A DNA stretch of 64,000 nt, from the NCBI RefSeq assembly GCF_005405385.1, contig NZ_BJDY01000003.1, forward strand, positions 434,001 to 498,000, in the 5' to 3' direction. Below, one piece after another: positions 20,609 to 30,000 of this stretch (positions are counted from its first letter, which is position 1; the number at the start of each line of letters is the position of its first letter). The notes beneath the pieces were generated by a model. That model was not told the origin of the DNA. It made no database searches and saw nothing but the letters and a program-made list of their open reading frames with translations. The position numbers and the translations under genes were made by a program. This stretch comes from Lactiplantibacillus mudanjiangensis (GTDB lineage Bacteria > Bacillota > Bacilli > Lactobacillales > Lactobacillaceae).

Positions 20609-21376
20609 GTGTTTAGTATATTAGACATACAGTATACAGATTATTTAGATTTTTTACAGTCGTATACGACCAGCGATCAAACAACCAAAGCTTTAATTTT
20701 AATTGGTTATGTTGAACGTGATTTTATTCGATTTTATCGTGCTGGACGTATTGAAGAGGGCTTAAAATTTGCACGCGATAATTTACAACGGTCACGAACG
20801 TTACTCAATCAATTGTCACCAACTGAAAAGGTCGTTCAATTAAACGCATTTGTGGATATTTTGTCATTTGAAGGAATTCAAAATCACGTGAATATTTATC
20901 AGTTTATTGAATTGCAGCTTGCTTACCATCAACGGTTAAAGACGCTACCGGTGACAACCAAAAAATATATGCCATTAGTCTATGAGATTGTTCGAGACTT
21001 TGGTCATCTCGCTCAGAAGGATGGATTATCGTATACGAGCCATCTGGAAGCAACCTTGGATGTTATTTATTATATTCATGCGCATTTACATCGTAAGGTA
21101 ACAGTCAAAAAAGTTTTAGAGCATGTGAACAAACGTTACAATCCACTGACGATTCAACGTGTGTTTACTAAAGAAATGAATATGTCGATTCGCGATTATA
21201 TCAATATGGAAAAGATACGTGAGGCTGAACGTTTATTGTTAGCCAGTAAGACACCAATTCAGAAGATTGCACATGAACTTAACTTTTATGATGCTGCTGA
21301 TTTTTCTAAAAGATTTAAACGTGAAATTGGAATGACTCCCCTAGAGTATCGTCAGCAGAATAGTCAAATTGATTAG
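20609..21376 (+). CDS. AraC-family transcriptional regulator
   Basis: Protein of 255 residues. The C-terminal third is a two-helix-turn-helix AraC domain (VTVKKVLEHVNKRYNPLTIQRVFTKEM...IQKIAHELNFYDAADFSKRFKREIGMTPLEYR). The N-terminal 150 residues are alpha-helical and do not show a sugar-cupin motif. The start is GTG at 20609 with GAGG nine bases upstream; no good ATG alternative exists. Position next to sacA and ahead of a lectin-like surface protein leaves its target open: both the TGACATTT sites at 18574 and the adhesin promoter are possible. Confidence 0.85.
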   Translation: MFSILDIQYTDYLDFLQSYTTSDQTTKALILIGYVERDFIRFYRAGRIEEGLKFARDNLQRSRTLLNQLSPTEKVVQLNAFVDILSFEGIQNHVNIYQFIELQLAYHQRLKTLPVTTKKYMPLVYEIVRDFGHLAQKDGLSYTSHLEATLDVIYYIHAHLHRKVTVKKVLEHVNKRYNPLTIQRVFTKEMNMSIRDYINMEKIREAERLLLASKTPIQKIAHELNFYDAADFSKRFKREIGMTPLEYRQQNSQID

Positions 21377-21378
21377 CA

Positions 21379-21412
21379 GCAACCCAACATTATTGTGGGT
21401 TGTATTTTTTTA
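21379..21412 (+). terminator. Terminator after the AraC gene
   Basis: CAACCCAACA / TGTGGGTTG stem with a short loop and a T-rich tail. Confidence 0.85.
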
Positions 21413-21524
21413 TATTGTTTATTGTTTTCTAGTACAAATTGCGTATTTAAACGAAAAATCGTTAGTATACTCATTAATAATTAAACGCAAGGATTAATAG
21501 GCTTAACTATAAAGGGATGAGGAT

Positions 21525-24062
21525 ATGAATACGAGAACCGTTTATCAACGTATTTTTTTGTTTTCTGGAATAGTCCTACTGGGAGTGGGATTAACAACAA
21601 CAATCAGTCAAGCTGACACTGATGAGCAGCAGCCGACTGTAAAGGCGATAACGTCATCATCAGAATTGGTTGAAACTGATCATTCAACCAGTGCCACATC
21701 TAGCACTAATTCTCAGAGTTCATCGACATCAGCAACCAGTGCCACATCTGACACTAGTTCTCAGAGTTCATCAGCATCAGCAACCAGTGCCACATCTAGC
21801 ACTAATTCTCAGAGTTCATCGGTATCAGCAACTAGTGCCACATCTGACACCAGTTATCAGAGTTCATCGGCATCAGCAACCAGTGCCACATCCGGCACTA
21901 GTTCTCAGAACTCACCAGCATCAACAGCCGGTGCGACATCGGCCGTCAAACAACCAGCGAGTCGCATTGTTAGTCAGGCTAAACCAACAGTGGCACAACG
22001 CCAAAGGGTAATGACAACTGAAATGCCTAAAGTCAAAGCGTATTCACATGTTGATAAAACCAATTTTGACCAATATTTTAAGTTAAATGGGGCCGCAACC
22101 TATGATTCACAAACGGGGATTGTCACAATTACACCGGATTTAAATAACCAAGTTGGTAATTTTTCCTTAAAAAATAAAATCAATATGCAGACAAGTTTTA
22201 CTTTAGTTGGGCAAGTCAATTTAGGTAGTCGTACATCATCCCAAGGTGGAGCAGACGGTATTGGATTTGCCTTTCATCGCGGCAATGTCACGGATATTGG
22301 CAATGCTGGTGGTAATCTTGGAATTGGTGGCCTAATGGATGCCTTGGGTTTTAAACTAGACACTTGGCATAATGGGGCAGCCATACCAACAGCAAATGTA
22401 CCAGGAGCACAAGTTGATGCCACGGATTCTAACGGTTACGGTTGGGCGGCTGACCCAGATGATGTTGCCCAATTCGGTAGTTTCATCACGACCGAATTGA
22501 GAACGGTTAAAACTAATCAGGGAGACGATGTTGATCGCTGGTGGGCCACAACCGATTTGAGTTCAGTTCAAGAACTATCAGCAAAAGATTTAGATGGGCA
22601 GTTTCATAAATTTGTTGTTGATTATAATGGCTCAACGCGGCAATTACGGATCTCGTATCATCAGAGTGATGGCAACCAATTAACTTGGACCAGATTGGTG
22701 CCAACAGATGATGATACAATGGCGATGATTGTGAGTGCCTCAACGGGTGGTGCCAAGAATTTACAACAATTCAAATTAATCAGTTTTGACTATCAACAGG
22801 CCGCAACAGTTAATGTTAAATATGTTGATTTGAATGGCAATCAATTGGCTCAAGCCCAAGTCACATATCCAGGTGGCGCCGTGGTATCTGGCAGCTACAC
22901 GACACAAAGCCTGGATATTCCAGGGTACCGTTTTGTCCGATTAGATGATGGTAGTGTGACGGGAAGTGTGAGTCTGCCGACTAGTGGCACGTTAGTCAGT
23001 GATGGCGATAATGGGACCGTGGTTTATGTATACGCACCAGATTATCAAGTCAGCCAGCAACAAGTAACTGAAACCATTAATTACGTAGACGAACAAGGCG
23101 TTTCAGTAGCGACAGCTTACAAGGCGCAACCGATAGTGTTTGTGACCATTGAAAATCCAGTAACCCAAGAGACTCATGTTTACTACGCGATTGGTCAAGT
23201 AGGTACTCCTGAAATTAGTGAAACAGGTGTGCCAATTAATCAAGCTGGTATTGAGTGGCAACTTGGTGATACAGCTAGCTTTGCAGCGGTGGCCCATCCA
23301 CAAGTTGATGGGTACCAAGTTATCACTAACAGCGCACCGGATGGTGACTTGATACAAGTGACACCGCAGGCAATCAGTAAAATGAGCCAAGATTTGCAGT
23401 TTACAGTGGTTTATCGACCAGTAAAGCCCGAAGAACCAACGAAGCCCGAGGAACCCACAAAGCCCGAAGAACCAACGAAGCCCGAAGAACCGACGAAGCC
23501 CGAGGAACCGACGAAGCCCGAGGAACCAACGAAGCCCGAGGAACCAACGAAGCCCGAGGAACCAACGAGACCCGAGGAACCAACGAAACCCGAGGAACCA
23601 GCAAAGCCCGAAGAACCGACGAAACCAGAGGAACCAACGAAACCCGAGGAACCGACGAAGCCCGAGGAACCAACGAAGCCCGAAGAACCAACGAAGCCCG
23701 AGGAACCAACGAAACCCGAGGAACCGACGAAACCCGAGGAACCGACGAAACCTGAAGAACCCACAAAGCCCGAGGAACCGACAAATTCTGATAAATCAAC
23801 GAATTCTAAAAGGACAGTGAAGTTGAACGACGACTCAGCTATAATAGATCAGCGTGCACCTAAACTGATCGGTACGATTACAAATAAACCATCGCTACCT
23901 TTAACACCGGACAAGTCAAAGTCGGCGAAGTCAAAAGAACAAGTTGATCATCATGCATTACCACAGACCTCAGAACGCTCGACCAGCTGGGGAACCATAG
24001 TGGGTATTTTGGTACTATTTATTTTAAGCTATGGTCAACAGTGGATTCGTCATCGCGATTAA
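21525..24062 (+). CDS. LPQTSE cell-wall-anchored surface protein with L-type-lectin-like and MucBP-like domains
   Basis: 845 residues. Order: signal peptide (about 1-31); Ser/Thr/Ala linker with five 16-residue repeats (residues 56-135); legume-lectin-like beta-sandwich (about 175-425: FDQYFKLNGAATY, QGGADGIGFAFHRG, FDYQQA); two MucBP-like modules (ATVNVKYVDLNGNQL; TETINYVDEQGVSV); twenty tandem KPEEPT hexapeptides; sorting signal L812PQTSE with membrane helix and RHRD tail. It is exported and linked to peptidoglycan by sortase. The domains suggest binding to glycans or mucus; the ligand is unknown. The long repeats may vary in copy number between strains. Confidence 0.88.
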   Translation: MNTRTVYQRIFLFSGIVLLGVGLTTTISQADTDEQQPTVKAITSSSELVETDHSTSATSSTNSQSSSTSATSATSDTSSQSSSASATSATSSTNSQSSSVSATSATSDTSYQSSSASATSATSGTSSQNSPASTAGATSAVKQPASRIVSQAKPTVAQRQRVMTTEMPKVKAYSHVDKTNFDQYFKLNGAATYDSQTGIVTITPDLNNQVGNFSLKNKINMQTSFTLVGQVNLGSRTSSQGGADGIGFAFHRGNVTDIGNAGGNLGIGGLMDALGFKLDTWHNGAAIPTANVPGAQVDATDSNGYGWAADPDDVAQFGSFITTELRTVKTNQGDDVDRWWATTDLSSVQELSAKDLDGQFHKFVVDYNGSTRQLRISYHQSDGNQLTWTRLVPTDDDTMAMIVSASTGGAKNLQQFKLISFDYQQAATVNVKYVDLNGNQLAQAQVTYPGGAVVSGSYTTQSLDIPGYRFVRLDDGSVTGSVSLPTSGTLVSDGDNGTVVYVYAPDYQVSQQQVTETINYVDEQGVSVATAYKAQPIVFVTIENPVTQETHVYYAIGQVGTPEISETGVPINQAGIEWQLGDTASFAAVAHPQVDGYQVITNSAPDGDLIQVTPQAISKMSQDLQFTVVYRPVKPEEPTKPEEPTKPEEPTKPEEPTKPEEPTKPEEPTKPEEPTKPEEPTRPEEPTKPEEPAKPEEPTKPEEPTKPEEPTKPEEPTKPEEPTKPEEPTKPEEPTKPEEPTKPEEPTKPEEPTNSDKSTNSKRTVKLNDDSAIIDQRAPKLIGTITNKPSLPLTPDKSKSAKSKEQVDHHALPQTSERSTSWGTIVGILVLFILSYGQQWIRHRD
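21690..21929 (+). repeat. Five tandem 48-base repeats in the lectin-like gene
   Basis: Each 48-base unit encodes 16 residues of the form SATSxTxxQSSSxSAT; units alternate between SSTNSQ and SDTSSQ forms, which suggests an ancestral 96-base duplication. Confidence 0.85.
23424..23783 (+). repeat. Twenty tandem 18-base repeats (KPEEPT) in the lectin-like gene
   Basis: 360 bases made of 20 copies of an 18-base unit encoding KPEEPT, with one R and one A variant. It forms a rigid, charged wall-spanning stalk. The long antisense open frames here are by-products of the repeat. Confidence 0.92.
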
Positions 24063-24094
24063 GAATAGTCGCTGTTGTCAGGAAATAAGCGTGT

Positions 24095-24159
24095 AAAAAA
24101 ATGCCACTCAAGATGTCACCATGACTAAGCATGGTAAACACCTTGAGCGGCACTTTTTT
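24095..24159. terminator. Bidirectional terminator between the surface protein and the ECF operon
   Basis: Large stem AAAAAATGCC-CTCAAG...CTTGAG-GGCACTTTTTT with T-runs on both strands, between convergent genes. Confidence 0.9.
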
Positions 24160-24994
24160 AGTTAAATGGATTCCAGAAACGACCACCATTAACTTTGAAT
24201 AAGCCGATTCCAATTAAGATGATGACAAGAACACATAGTAATGCCAAATAATCATTTGATTTAAACTTTTGAGCCATATACCAGGTCCGTTTTTTACCCT
24301 TACCAAAACGTCGGAGCTCCATCGCTTGGCTAATCACTTCAATGCGATCGAGACTAGAAAAAATCAACGGTAATAAAATCTGTATACTACCGCGCACCCG
24401 GGTCATAAAGGGTGCTTTTTTAGACATTTCAAAGCCCCGCGCTTGTTGCGCTAAACTAATGGTGCGGTAATCATTTTGAACATCAGGAATATAACGTAAC
24501 GCAATGGCAACCGAGTAACTAATGCGATAGGAGATGCCAATTTTATTTAAACTGGCCGCAAATTCACTAGGATTAGTCGTCATTAGGAAGATTAACGCTA
24601 ACGGCACGGCAAACGTATATTTTAAAAGAAGGTTAAATTCATAAAATAACTGTTCGGTTGTTAGATTGAAATAGTGTTGGCTAGAGCCCAGTAGTAAATG
24701 CTCGGTACCATAAATCGTGACTCCATAATGTGGGGCAAAGACATACACCATGACTAAATTCAAAACGGAAAACCCAATAATGACATTAACGACGAATTTG
24801 ATATCACGATAGTTGATTTTTGAAAAATGAAAGATGATTAAAGAGAAAACCATCACACCGATCAAATAGCGGGTATCATAAGTCATCATTCCGATAATGG
24901 ATAAGCCGACAAAGCAGAGTAGTTTCGTGCTACCACTGAGCCGATTCAAAAAAGTATGTCGATTATCGTAGCCAATCAATAATTGATTTTGCAT
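24158..24994 (-). CDS. ECF transporter T component (EcfT-like)
   Basis: Membrane protein of 278 residues of the CbiQ/EcfT family. Both Ala-Arg-Gly-type coupling helices are visible (AQQARGFEMSKKAPF and AMELRRFGKGKKRTWY), which insert into the ATPases. It has five to six hydrophobic segments. The start overlaps the stop of the ATPase gene by one base (TAATG). It forms the scaffold of an energy-coupling-factor importer with the double ATPase and the S component upstream. Confidence 0.9.
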   Translation of the reverse strand: MQNQLLIGYDNRHTFLNRLSGSTKLLCFVGLSIIGMMTYDTRYLIGVMVFSLIIFHFSKINYRDIKFVVNVIIGFSVLNLVMVYVFAPHYGVTIYGTEHLLLGSSQHYFNLTTEQLFYEFNLLLKYTFAVPLALIFLMTTNPSEFAASLNKIGISYRISYSVAIALRYIPDVQNDYRTISLAQQARGFEMSKKAPFMTRVRGSIQILLPLIFSSLDRIEVISQAMELRRFGKGKKRTWYMAQKFKSNDYLALLCVLVIILIGIGLFKVNGGRFWNPFN

Positions 24995-26697
24995 TAGCGG
25001 GCCTCCCGTTCGGCTTGGACAAACTTGGCAACGAATTCAGTTGGATTGAGCTGATGTTGTTCAGCTAATTCATATAAGCTAGTCTTCGCCAGTGACGCTT
25101 GATCGATAATTGCATCATTGGTCAAGACGTCGGCCGGGCTGGCATCCATCAAGATTGTCCCGTTGCCTAAAACAATGGTCCGATCGGTGTACTCTAACAT
25201 TAAATGCATGTCGTGGGTGATCAGCATAATCGTGATCCCCTGTTCCCGATTGATCTTGGTTAAGAAAGTCATCATTTCAGTGTAGTGCTGTAAATCTTGG
25301 CCAGCTGTTGGTTCATCTAAAATAATCATGGCTGGTTGTAAGACCAGAATTGCCGCAATGGTGACCCGCTTTTTTTGCCCAAAACTCAGCGCGGAGATTG
25401 GCCAGTGTCGAAATTCATAGAGGCCACAGACTTTTAAAGTGGCTAAGACCCGTTGTTCAATTTCATCGGGATCAACACCGCGCAATGTTAGGCCAGCGGC
25501 GACTTCATCGAAAATCAACGTCTTAGATATCATTTGATTCGGATCTTGCAAGATGTAGCCAATCTGGTCGGCGCGTTCTTTAACGGATTGATCTAATAAT
25601 GACTGACCGTTAAATAAGAGCTTGCCACTTTGCGGTGTTAAGAAGCCGGTGATCAAATTGCTTAACGTTGATTTGCCAGTCCCATTTTGGCCGACTAGAC
25701 TGATCATTTCGCCACGATTCAAGGTGACTGAAAGGTTATGAATGATTGGTCGTTGCGGGTCGTAGCCAAAATTAAGCTGATCAATTTCTAACAATGGGTC
25801 CGCGTGAACTTGAGGGACTTTTAAGTCAACACCCGCGGTCCACTGTTGCAAGGTTGCTGTTAAGTTAGGGACGGCTAAGTCTGCTAAACGATCTAAATGG
25901 GTACAATCAGCGAGATCAACGCCGGCCAGTTTTAATGCCGACAAGTAGAGTGGTTCACGTAAGCCTAATTGGGCCATTAATGAGGCCCGTAAAATGGCTT
26001 CAGGTTTGTCGTTAGCGACAATGGCCCCATCTTGCATCACGATGAGTCGGTCGATCGGTTGTTGTAAGACATCTTCGATTCGGTGTTCAATAATCACGAC
26101 GGTCAAATCTTCATCATGGGTTAACTGGTCGATTAAAGCCATGGATGCTTTGCCTGAAGCTGGGTCTAGACTGGCTAAAGGTTCATCGAATAATAGAATT
26201 TTACTGTTATCTATTAAGACCCCAGCCATCGAGACGCGTTGTTTTTGTCCACCAGATAGTTCTTGGGGCCGATGGGTTAATAAGTCGGTTAAATCGAGCG
26301 TTTGAGCCCACTTAGTGGTAGCTGCCTGCATGTCAGGCTGCGTTTGTTGGTCATTTTCCAATGAAAAGGCCATGTCTTCCACAACGGTCAAGCCAACAAA
26401 CTGACTATCAGGGTCTTGTAAGACCGTCCCAATGTCCATCGAGAGCTCGAAAATGGAGCTGGCGCTGATGTCGTGGCCATTGACAGTGGCACTGCCGGTC
26501 ATGGTTCCTTGGTATGATTGTGGAATCAAGCCGTTTAAACACCGACCTAATGTTGATTTACCAGAACCAGACGGGCCCGCAATGAGAACCTTCTCGCCGG
26601 GATAAATAGCCAGGTTAAGGTGTTGCAATGTGGGCTCAGTTTGACTGTTATATTGAAATGAAAAGTCTTTAAAGCTAATGATTGGTGCGGTCATCAT
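24994..26697 (-). CDS. ECF transporter duplicated ATPase (two ABC domains)
   Basis: 567 residues with two fused ABC domains. First domain: Walker A AGPSGSGKST, signature LSGGQKQRVSM, Walker B ILLFDEPLASLD. Second: GQNGTGKST, LSFGQKKRVTIA, MIILDEPTAGQD. This is the YkoD-like double ATPase of ECF systems that carry a dedicated rather than shared module. The start is ambiguous between ATG 26697 and 26694. It lies between the S and T genes. Confidence 0.92.
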   Translation of the reverse strand: MMTAPIISFKDFSFQYNSQTEPTLQHLNLAIYPGEKVLIAGPSGSGKSTLGRCLNGLIPQSYQGTMTGSATVNGHDISASSIFELSMDIGTVLQDPDSQFVGLTVVEDMAFSLENDQQTQPDMQAATTKWAQTLDLTDLLTHRPQELSGGQKQRVSMAGVLIDNSKILLFDEPLASLDPASGKASMALIDQLTHDEDLTVVIIEHRIEDVLQQPIDRLIVMQDGAIVANDKPEAILRASLMAQLGLREPLYLSALKLAGVDLADCTHLDRLADLAVPNLTATLQQWTAGVDLKVPQVHADPLLEIDQLNFGYDPQRPIIHNLSVTLNRGEMISLVGQNGTGKSTLSNLITGFLTPQSGKLLFNGQSLLDQSVKERADQIGYILQDPNQMISKTLIFDEVAAGLTLRGVDPDEIEQRVLATLKVCGLYEFRHWPISALSFGQKKRVTIAAILVLQPAMIILDEPTAGQDLQHYTEMMTFLTKINREQGITIMLITHDMHLMLEYTDRTIVLGNGTILMDASPADVLTNDAIIDQASLAKTSLYELAEQHQLNPTEFVAKFVQAEREAR

Positions 26698-26700
26698 AGA

Positions 26701-27261
26701 TTAACGTTCCTTTTTTAGGCTACCACGTTGGGTTCGCGTCCGAGCATAGAGGACTAATAAGATAGACCCAATGATGGCAACCGAGATTGAGTTGACCAAC
26801 CAAGTGGTAATGCCTTGTAAATAGACTTTAGTGGCTGGTTCATGATACACAATGATATCACCAGTTGGCGCTAAAAGCACCCAGCCGATGAAGTTGACAA
26901 TGACTTGATAAATGTTGAACCAAACTAGCTTGGCGGTCCCTAAAACACCGTCTTCAATTTTTAGCCGATTTTTAGCGAATCCAAAGGCGACCCCGATTAA
27001 GCCATCGACGATGATCCAGGTCCACCAAGGAGAACCGTAAGTGACGAAGTCGTTTAAGGCATGTCCAATAAAGACGGCCAAGCCAGCGGCAACGGGGCCA
27101 AAAATGGCACCTAACAAAGCTAAGAAACCAGCAGCAACATTGACTTGAGTATTGGGAATCCCGGTTGGAATGGCCACAAATTTCATGAGGACAAAGATGA
27201 TCGCCGCGCCGATCCCGGTGGCGACCACGGTACGAATGGAAGTTGATTGTTTATTTTGCAT
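26701..27261 (-). CDS. ECF transporter S component, UPF0397 family
   Basis: 186-residue membrane protein with about five helices. TVVATGIGAAIIFVLMKFVAIPTGIPNTQVNVAAGFLALLG-type sequence and HALNDFVTYGSPWWTW identify UPF0397, a substrate-binding ECF subunit. Start 27261 (MQNKQ) is set by TTAAGGAGTG; an open frame extends further upstream into the leader. A Met-type T-box precedes it, so the transported compound is probably methionine or a precursor; this is inference from the leader, since the ligand of the family is not known to me. Confidence 0.88.
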   Translation of the reverse strand: MQNKQSTSIRTVVATGIGAAIIFVLMKFVAIPTGIPNTQVNVAAGFLALLGAIFGPVAAGLAVFIGHALNDFVTYGSPWWTWIIVDGLIGVAFGFAKNRLKIEDGVLGTAKLVWFNIYQVIVNFIGWVLLAPTGDIIVYHEPATKVYLQGITTWLVNSISVAIIGSILLVLYARTRTQRGSLKKER

Positions 27262-27325
27262 AAGAACACTCCTTAATAAAGTATGAACGAATAATAGCGA
27301 GCACGACAATTAAAAAACAGACAAC

Positions 27326-27574
27326 AAAAAACGCGCCTGAAAGCCAATTGCTTTCAAGGACGCGTTTGCGTGTTACCACCTAGATTTCCCCACTGGGGCT
27401 TCTCTTGATTGTAACGAATCGCTCCGACAAAGGGCACCTAATACGGCGACCTTTGTAGCTTCTTCAAGACCATATTCAACGGTAATCGTCATCGTTTTAC
27501 ACCATCCACGACTCTCTTTGGACGACCGTTCGCTTACTCATCTCGTCACAGCTTTTTCTCATCTGAATTTAACT
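27326..27574 (-). promoter_or_regulatory. T-box leader of the ECF operon, probable Met specificity
   Basis: On the minus strand the leader shows stem I elements (GACGAGATGAGTA, AGAGAG), a specifier loop GAA-T-ATG-G flanked by AACGGT/ACCGTT and GAC/GTC helices, the T-box AGGTGGTAACACG (27381-27369), and a terminator ACGCG(T)CCTTGAAAGC / GCTTTCAGGCGCGT with T-run (27326-27366). Uncharged tRNA would allow read-through into the transporter genes. Specifier ATG predicts tRNA-Met. Confidence 0.85.
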
Positions 27575-27580
27575 TATTAA

Positions 27581-27609
27581 ATCATACGCCTAACCCCAAT
27601 CGGGCGCAA
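27581..27609 (-). promoter_or_regulatory. Promoter of the T-box/ECF operon
   Basis: TTGCGC (27609-27604), 17-base spacer, TATGAT (27586-27581), seven bases upstream of the T-box leader. Confidence 0.7.
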
Positions 27610-27699
27610 GCCAGAATATGACAATGAATTCGATTACATTGAAATAATTCGAAATTTAAAGGTGATGATTGCGATAGGAACCCTGAGTCCTATAGATAA

Positions 27700-27960
27700 G
27701 TCACCTCCGTCAGTCAGCGATTCTGCTGGCTGTGGGGACCGGTTCCAGCCAAAGATCGGGCTGCTACCTCGCTTTTAAGCCTAGCCCAAACCGCTAGTCT
27801 CAAAAGTCGTCCACATCGTAAGGTCCGGCCAAAAGCATCCGGACTAACGCTGTTCTCACGGCCAGCGCCATCACTGGTTGAGTGGTTCAGACCGCCTTTT
27901 GGCTGAGCCGGTCCGCCCACCGCGTTCCGGCTCAAGGTGGGCGAACGGCAGGTGGTAAGT
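27700..27960 (+). repeat. Structured intergenic repeat, copy 2 (internal deletion)
   Basis: Shares both ends with copies 1 and 5 (start GTCACCTCCGTCAGTCAGCG, end GGGCGAACGGCAGGTGG) but lacks about 150 bases of the middle after GCGCCATCACTGGTTGAG. It lies between the ECF T-box promoter and the end of the trehalose operon. No gene. Confidence 0.85.
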
Positions 27961-27988
27961 CAAGTCTAACGTTGATTTTACAATTTAG

Positions 27989-29986
27989 TTAAGCTGCACC
28001 TAAATGGCGCTTTTTAGGGGCCCGTTTAACAGTTTGCGCATCTTCATCTTTGAAGCCGAAGAGCCACGTTAAGGTGAATGAAACGACAATAGTCGCAATT
28101 GAAGCAATCCAGAAACCGGTAAAACTGAAATCCATGCCTTTCGGGTTGACGAACGAGGTGAACCCAATCAATGAGCCGGTAAAGCCCCACATGTTCACAT
28201 GCATCAGTCCGGTTAAGAAGCCGCCAACTGCCGCTCCGATACTGGCGGTAATGAAAGCCCGACCGTATTTCAAGTTAATCCCATACATAGCCGGTTCGGT
28301 GACGCCAGCAAATGCAGAGATCGTCGCTGGCCAAGCAAGTTCTTGAATGTTGGCGAGTTTTGACTTTAAGGCAATTGCTAAGACGGCGCCACCTTGGGCC
28401 ACCATAGTTGCTGAAACAATAGCATTTAAATAACTGTGACCGGTTGTTGCAATATCGTTGGCCACAATTGGAATAACGGCCCAGTGTAAGCCAAAGATCA
28501 CTAGAACTTGATAGAACCCACCGATGAGCAATCCAGAAATGGCGGGACTGAGGTTATAAACAGTCACGATTAAGTTGGCCAATCCAGTTGAAAGCACGGT
28601 AATGATTGGTCCTAAGAAAAGTAAGATGACGCCAGAAACGATCACAACTTCAAATAATGGCAAGAAAATCATTCGTAAGACCGTTGGAATAACACGTTTA
28701 AGCCAAGGTTCTAACTTGCTAGCTAACCAAGCCCCAGCAATCATTGGGAAGATGGAATAAGTATATGAGGCTAAATGAACGGGTAACCCGAAAAAGCTCG
28801 CGTTAATCGACATACCCATAAACGTGCTAATGGTTTTGCCACTAGCGGCGATGCTGACGAGTGATGGGTAGGTGAGTACCCCACCAACAATTCCCATGAT
28901 AACGGGGTCGGCACCTAGTTTTTTAGCGGCAGTGAAGCCAACAAAGATCGGCAAGAAGTAAAAGACTGAATCGCTCATCGCATTAATGATGACGTAGGTC
29001 GATGCGGTGGCGCTCACTAGTTTATAAGTCGTTAATAGGGCCAAGATTCCCTTTAAAATCCCGGAAGCCGCCAACAACCCAATCACTGGAATCATAGAGC
29101 CGGTGATGACCCCGATTAAACTACTGAAACCATGTTTGATTTTACCGCCGAAAGTCGTCGGTTGTTGTGCGGCGGCATTCGTATCGGCGACAACCTTGGC
29201 TGTTGCGGCATCGTTGGTGTATTCAGGCCCAATGAGTTTGACGACTGCGTCATACACATCGGTTACCGCTGCCCCGATGACGACTTGATACTGTCCACCA
29301 GCTTTAGCGACATCGATGACGCCTTTTAAGTCGGCAATGACATCATCATTAGCTAAACTTTCATCTTTCAAATAAAAACGTAAGCGAGTGATACAGTGAA
29401 TCAAACTATTGATATTTTCAACGCCACCAACATTTTCGACAATGGCCGTAGCCAGTTCATCATAGTGATCAACTGGTTTTAAACGACCTTGACGTTTGGC
29501 ATTGAAGGTGGCTGCATTCAACCGTCCCTTAGCGACTGTTTGACCAGCCGTTGCCTTGCCAGGAGTCACGTCGAGGTGAGCGAGTTTGTCAGTTGCATTG
29601 GTGACGGCTAACACGACCGTTGTTTGCTTGTTGCTAGCTTTAATCGCGTCCAAATCCATGGTCGCGACAACATCGCCAGCTTGAACCGTATCGCCGGCTT
29701 CAACATTGAGGGTAAAGGGTGCGCCACCTAAAGCGACGGTATCAATGCCAAGATGGACTAATACTTCAAGATGATTATCGGGGGTCGTGAAACCCAAAGC
29801 GTGTTTCGTTGCGGCGATCATAGTGACCGTGCCGCTAACCGGGGCGAGAACTTGACCGGAAGTGGGTTGAACCCCAAAGCCCAGACCCATCATACCGGTT
29901 GAAAAGACAGGATCATCGACTTGATTTAATGGAATCACCTCGCCTGTAATGGGTGTTGTGATTGTTACCGCTTGCATTTTAGCCAT
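27989..29986 (-). CDS. treB: Trehalose-type PTS transporter, fused IIA-IIB-IIC
   Basis: 665 residues. The N-terminal glucose-type IIA carries the phospho-His H78 in VHLGIDTV; IIB carries phospho-Cys C198 in HCITRLRF; the IIC membrane domain (about residues 280-640) follows. It imports trehalose as trehalose-6-phosphate. Most TreB proteins lack IIA; this one has its own at the N-terminus, as in related lactobacilli. AGGAGG precedes ATG 29986, 15 bases after treA ends. Adjacent TreA and TreR identify the substrate; other glucosides cannot be excluded from sequence alone. Confidence 0.88.
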   Translation of the reverse strand: MAKMQAVTITTPITGEVIPLNQVDDPVFSTGMMGLGFGVQPTSGQVLAPVSGTVTMIAATKHALGFTTPDNHLEVLVHLGIDTVALGGAPFTLNVEAGDTVQAGDVVATMDLDAIKASNKQTTVVLAVTNATDKLAHLDVTPGKATAGQTVAKGRLNAATFNAKRQGRLKPVDHYDELATAIVENVGGVENINSLIHCITRLRFYLKDESLANDDVIADLKGVIDVAKAGGQYQVVIGAAVTDVYDAVVKLIGPEYTNDAATAKVVADTNAAAQQPTTFGGKIKHGFSSLIGVITGSMIPVIGLLAASGILKGILALLTTYKLVSATASTYVIINAMSDSVFYFLPIFVGFTAAKKLGADPVIMGIVGGVLTYPSLVSIAASGKTISTFMGMSINASFFGLPVHLASYTYSIFPMIAGAWLASKLEPWLKRVIPTVLRMIFLPLFEVVIVSGVILLFLGPIITVLSTGLANLIVTVYNLSPAISGLLIGGFYQVLVIFGLHWAVIPIVANDIATTGHSYLNAIVSATMVAQGGAVLAIALKSKLANIQELAWPATISAFAGVTEPAMYGINLKYGRAFITASIGAAVGGFLTGLMHVNMWGFTGSLIGFTSFVNPKGMDFSFTGFWIASIATIVVSFTLTWLFGFKDEDAQTVKRAPKKRHLGAA

Positions 29987-30000
29987 TAGAAAAACCTCCT

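Noticed and set aside
23401-23799. Long antisense open frames across the KPEEPT repeat
   Set aside because: They exist because the 18-base repeat has no stops in several frames; low-complexity products, no ribosome site.
27714-27935. Minus-strand open frame inside repeat copy 2
   Set aside because: It follows the repeat, not a protein family; other copies do not keep it open.
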